From JAPPFW01 sp965231815 (lineage in GTDB: Bacteria > Actinomycetota > Acidimicrobiia > Spongiisociales > Spongiisociaceae), in contig OZ246890.1 in the NCBI GenBank assembly GCA_965231815.1, positions 1,860,001 through 1,924,000 on the forward strand: DNA of 64,000 nt, read 5' to 3'. A model generated the notes under the pieces. The model saw only the letters and a program-made list of their open reading frames with translations, ran no database searches and was not told the DNA's origin. Position numbers and translations under genes: made by a program. Positions 60,716 through 64,000 of the stretch are shown here, in pieces (within the stretch, counting starts at the first letter, position 1; each line of letters begins with the position of its first letter).

Positions 60716-63700
60716 TCAGCCCCGGTATGCCAAGCCCTTCAGGCTGATCGCGAAACCATGTTCCAGCAGCTTGGCGCCTAACGGATGTTTCGCGGCCGGT
60801 CCACCGTCGATGGTCTCGATGGTGAGGCGCGGGTTCCTGAGCCCGACCTCCGGCAGGGCGGCCACCGCGGCGTCAAGTAGGTCCGGGTCCTCGGCGAAGA
60901 GCAAGAGTCGTTTCCCGCCGCGTTCCAGGAACACGATCGGCCGCCCATCGTGCAGAACCACGTAGGCGCCGGCCGACCGGGAGGGCCGACCCTCCGCATG
61001 CTCAGGCCAGGGCAGCAGAGTCCCATACGGGTTGGCCGGGTCGGCGGCGGCGAGGATGGTCGATTCCCTGGTTGGTTCGACGGATCGGAGGCGATCGATC
61101 GCCCCCGGAAGCGCGAACTGGATACCGCCTAGACCTTCCACGAAGTAGCCCCGCCGGATGCGTCCGGTTTCCTCCAGATGGTTGAGAATCGGGTAAAGCG
61201 TGTTGAGCCCACCCGCCACGTTCTCCGCCAGGGCGCCTGCCCGGGTGAGGACCCCGTGCCGTTCCAGCAAGAGCTCCGCCCACGCCGCAGCCCACTCGGT
61301 GTCCGGAACGGTCGAGGCGCACAGGTCGCTCACCAGGGACCAACGCCCGGATGAGGAGGACGGCAAGCTAGAGGGTAGGCGAGGACGGGTATGGCTTCGG
61401 CGTTTCCTCGCCTTGCCCATCCTGAACGCCCGGAGCGGGGTGAGGGTGTCGTTGGTTACCTCTCCCGACCACACCAGATCCCACAGGGCGTCAAGGGTGT
61501 CACCCAGACGGGAGTTTCCCGCCGCACCGTGGATATCACGGAAGAAGGAGGCGCCCTGGCGCGACAGGAACGCCCGGATCGAGTCGTGGACACTTGATAC
61601 CGGTAGTTCGCGGTTGTCGGACCTATGTAGGATGGGGAGTTGCTCGCGCAGGTACAGGATCACCCGCCCGTCGCGAGGTCCGATCGGCGCATGGCCCACC
61701 CACACCACCTCGCCCGAGGCCATGAGTCGGTCGAGCATGGCAGGTTGGTAGTCGAGGCGGGCGGATAGCACGTCCCGCTCAAGGATCGAGGCCGGTAGCG
61801 GAACACCCTGGAGCATGCGAATCACTTCCAGCAGAGCCGCTAGTCCCTTCCGGCCGGTGCGACCCACGGCTTGCCATGTGGGCAGGAAGCGGCCCAGAGC
61901 GGATTGTTCCACCGCTTCGATCTCTCGCCGCAACACCGCCAGACTCCGTCTTTTCAGGCGGCGTAGAACCGTCGTGTCCACCCATTCCTGACCTCCGGCC
62001 GCCGGGCGGAAGGAACCCCGGAGCACCCTCCCGTCACGTACCATCGTGTCAAGCGTGTTGCTTATCACCGCCGGCGGAAGACCCAGCTCGGTTCCGATCT
62101 GGTCGGTGGTAAAGGGTCCGTGGGTTCTTGCATAGCGGCCCACCACCTGAGTCAGCGGGTCCGGCTCGCCTTCGAGGAAAACGGAGGGGGTCCCCGGTGG
62201 CGGCTGGACTCCCAACGCGTCCCGGAGCCTGCCGGCGTCCTCGATGGCCGCCCACACCGGTTCGCCGCTCACCGTTATCCGCATCACCCGCCGGGCGGCT
62301 TCCAGATCGGACAGAATGGCGCCGGCGTCACCGTGGCGGAGCCGCGCCGCCACACCGGTTTCGCCGATGGGACCGAGTGCCCTCAGCAGGTCATGCACAC
62401 CGTCGACGCCCATGACTTTTCGACCTTCGACGAGCCGTTGCAGCTCCAGTTCGACCGATGTGATCACGTCCTCGTCCAAGAGATCCTTCAGTTCCCCCTC
62501 ACCGAGCAGGTCGCGCAGCAGCCTGCGGTCCAGGGTAAGAGCCGCCGCTCGCCGCTCGGCGGGGGCGGCATCCCCCTCGTACAGGTAGGAGGCGACGAAC
62601 TCAAATAGCAGCGACGAAGCGAACGGGCTGGCGAGGGCGGTGTCAATCTCGACGACCCTCACCTTGCGGGATCTGATATCGCGCATGAGAGCCTCGCAGG
62701 CGTCAAGATCGAAGACATCCTGGAGGATCTCCCGGTAGGTCTCCAGAACGATGGGGAAGGAACCGAAGCGCGTGACGATCGCCATCAGGTCGGAAGCCCT
62801 CCGACGCTGTAGCCAGAGAGGGGTGCGGCCTCCCGGTCGGCGTCGCGGCAGGAGGAGGGCTCGGGCCGCCGCCTCACGGAACCGAGCGGCGAAGATAGCT
62901 GTTCCCGAGAGTTCCTCTATCAGCACGGATTCCAGGTCTTCAGGGTCGATGAGCAGATCCTGGAGAGGGGGCAGGTCGGAGGTGTCCACGAACCGGAAGG
63001 TGATCCCGTCATCGGCCCATATGACGTCCACGTCCCGCCCGTAGCGTCGGCGTAGGCGTTGGTTGATCGCCATGGCCCACGGAGCGTGAACCCGAGCCCC
63101 TAATGGGGACAGGATGGCGATCCGCCAGTCTCCGATCTCGTCGCGGAACCTCTCGAACACCACCGTCCGATCGGTGGGGAGGACCCCGGTTGTTTCCTTT
63201 TGCTCGCTTATGAAGGCGACCAGGTTGGCTGAAGCCCACGGATCCAGATTGTGTTCCGCTTGCAGGGTCTCGATCGCCGCGTCCGTTTCCAGGGCGGCGA
63301 TGCGGCGGATGAATCGACCGATGGCGTGACCGGTTGCCGGGGTGCGTCCCGCCCGATCTCCAAGCCAGAACGGCATCCGAGCGGCCGCCTCGCCCGGCGC
63401 CGGAACGACTTCCACCCGGTCGGAGGTGATGTCGGCGATACGCCAGGAGGAGGTACCCAGGATGAACACGTCTCCCGGTCGGGACTCGTATACCATCTCC
63501 TCGTCGAGCTCTCCGACCCGGCTTCCGTCCGGAAGGTTGACGCTGTACAGGCCGCGATCAGGGATCGTTCCGGCGTTGGTCACCGCTAGCCGCTGTGCGC
63601 CTGCCCGGGCCGAGAGCCTATGGGCGACCCGATCCCACACCAACCGGGGGCGTAGTTCACCGAAAAGCTCGGACGGGTAGCGGCCCGCCAGCATGTCGAG

Positions 63701-64000
63701 CACCGACTCGTAAGGTCCCCGAGCCAGCTCCCGATAGGGACTTGCCCTCCTCACGATCCGGTAGAGATCGGTCACATCCCAATCGTCCATCGAAACGGCC
63801 GCGACGACATGTTGGGCCAGGACATCGAGCGGACTCTGCGGGATGCTGGTCGGTTCGATATCTCCGGACAGCATCAGGTTCGCCATTACCGCCGCCTCCA
63901 GCAGATCTCCCCGGAACTTCGGGAAGATCTTGGCCGAGCTGGTAGCCCCCACCTGGTGGCCGGACCGTCCGACACGCTGCAAACCGGACGCCACGCTGGT
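60716..64000 (-). CDS. lhr: Lhr-type SF2 DNA helicase, C-terminal part
   Basis: The gene runs off the right edge; about 1094 codons are visible. The first visible residues carry helicase motif VI (LQRVGRSGHQVGA), followed by the winged helix and the long Lhr C-terminal regions (DEAD/H-associated, with WADDGITFRF and a later winged-helix block ATGHAIGRF). Lhr proteins are 3'-5' helicases in repair or RNA processing; many actinobacterial ones are about 1500 aa, so roughly 400 residues with Walker A and DEAH boxes lie outside. It is convergent with the SDR gene. Confidence 0.9.
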   Translation of the reverse strand, partial: TSVASGLQRVGRSGHQVGATSSAKIFPKFRGDLLEAAVMANLMLSGDIEPTSIPQSPLDVLAQHVVAAVSMDDWDVTDLYRIVRRASPYRELARGPYESVLDMLAGRYPSELFGELRPRLVWDRVAHRLSARAGAQRLAVTNAGTIPDRGLYSVNLPDGSRVGELDEEMVYESRPGDVFILGTSSWRIADITSDRVEVVPAPGEAAARMPFWLGDRAGRTPATGHAIGRFIRRIAALETDAAIETLQAEHNLDPWASANLVAFISEQKETTGVLPTDRTVVFERFRDEIGDWRIAILSPLGARVHAPWAMAINQRLRRRYGRDVDVIWADDGITFRFVDTSDLPPLQDLLIDPEDLESVLIEELSGTAIFAARFREAAARALLLPRRRPGGRTPLWLQRRRASDLMAIVTRFGSFPIVLETYREILQDVFDLDACEALMRDIRSRKVRVVEIDTALASPFASSLLFEFVASYLYEGDAAPAERRAAALTLDRRLLRDLLGEGELKDLLDEDVITSVELELQRLVEGRKVMGVDGVHDLLRALGPIGETGVAARLRHGDAGAILSDLEAARRVMRITVSGEPVWAAIEDAGRLRDALGVQPPPGTPSVFLEGEPDPLTQVVGRYARTHGPFTTDQIGTELGLPPAVISNTLDTMVRDGRVLRGSFRPAAGGQEWVDTTVLRRLKRRSLAVLRREIEAVEQSALGRFLPTWQAVGRTGRKGLAALLEVIRMLQGVPLPASILERDVLSARLDYQPAMLDRLMASGEVVWVGHAPIGPRDGRVILYLREQLPILHRSDNRELPVSSVHDSIRAFLSRQGASFFRDIHGAAGNSRLGDTLDALWDLVWSGEVTNDTLTPLRAFRMGKARKRRSHTRPRLPSSLPSSSSGRWSLVSDLCASTVPDTEWAAAWAELLLERHGVLTRAGALAENVAGGLNTLYPILNHLEETGRIRRGYFVEGLGGIQFALPGAIDRLRSVEPTRESTILAAADPANPYGTLLPWPEHAEGRPSRSAGAYVVLHDGRPIVFLERGGKRLLLFAEDPDLLDAAVAALPEVGLRNPRLTIETIDGGPAAKHPLGAKLLEHGFAISLKGLAYRG

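Overview
The window looks like a chromosomal segment of a high-GC actinobacterium, probably of the class Acidimicrobiia. This is inferred from gene content and was not checked against any database. The clues are an ispF-cysS-rlmB cluster, a DUF3263 plus LytR_C pair, a bacterial proteasome activator (Bpa/PafE) and frequent GTG or TTG starts with 4-bp GTGA, ATGA or TTGA overlaps.

Layout: 0-8.4 kb holds the end of ispF, cysS, rlmB and a complete five-gene branched-chain amino acid type ABC transporter. 8.4-13.6 kb holds a rod-like candidate RNA, tRNA-Thr and an envelope/membrane gene run (DUF3263, LytR_C, LiaF-like, AI-2E family, CvpA-CAP). 13.7-31 kb is an accessory region. It contains a HigB/HigA-ImmA pair, an orphan gene with odd codon use, an MNT gene whose hepT partner is cut short, and two convergent three-gene cassettes led by GHKL ATPases. 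After these comes a graveyard of toxin-antitoxin modules and IS remnants that ends at tRNA-Arg. 31-42 kb is core again: Bpa, TauE/SafE, infA, ileS, dksA-like, lspA, rluD, dnaE. 42-47 kb carries DUF3800, an AroQ-esterase fusion, a membrane protein and an ABC exporter. 47.3-55 kb carries a single-chain type ISP-like restriction-modification enzyme and a GNAT-PIN plus ASCH pair. 55-64 kb carries an ATP-grasp / alpha-E / transglutaminase operon, a universal stress protein, a flavin reductase, an SDR and the C-terminal part of an Lhr-type helicase.

The most interesting feature is the pair of convergent cassettes at 17.3-21.6 kb (+) and 21.75-25.5 kb (-). Each encodes a GHKL ATPase of about 630 aa, a protein of about 290 aa with a CPRT motif, and a protein that seems to share a third domain (DUF6339-like). 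In the plus-strand copy this third protein is fused to a PAPS-reductase-like PP-loop domain. By position and content this looks like an uncharacterised, possibly defensive system present in two divergent versions. The restriction enzyme at 47-52 kb also has a 13-nt homopolymer inside its coding sequence and may be phase-variable.
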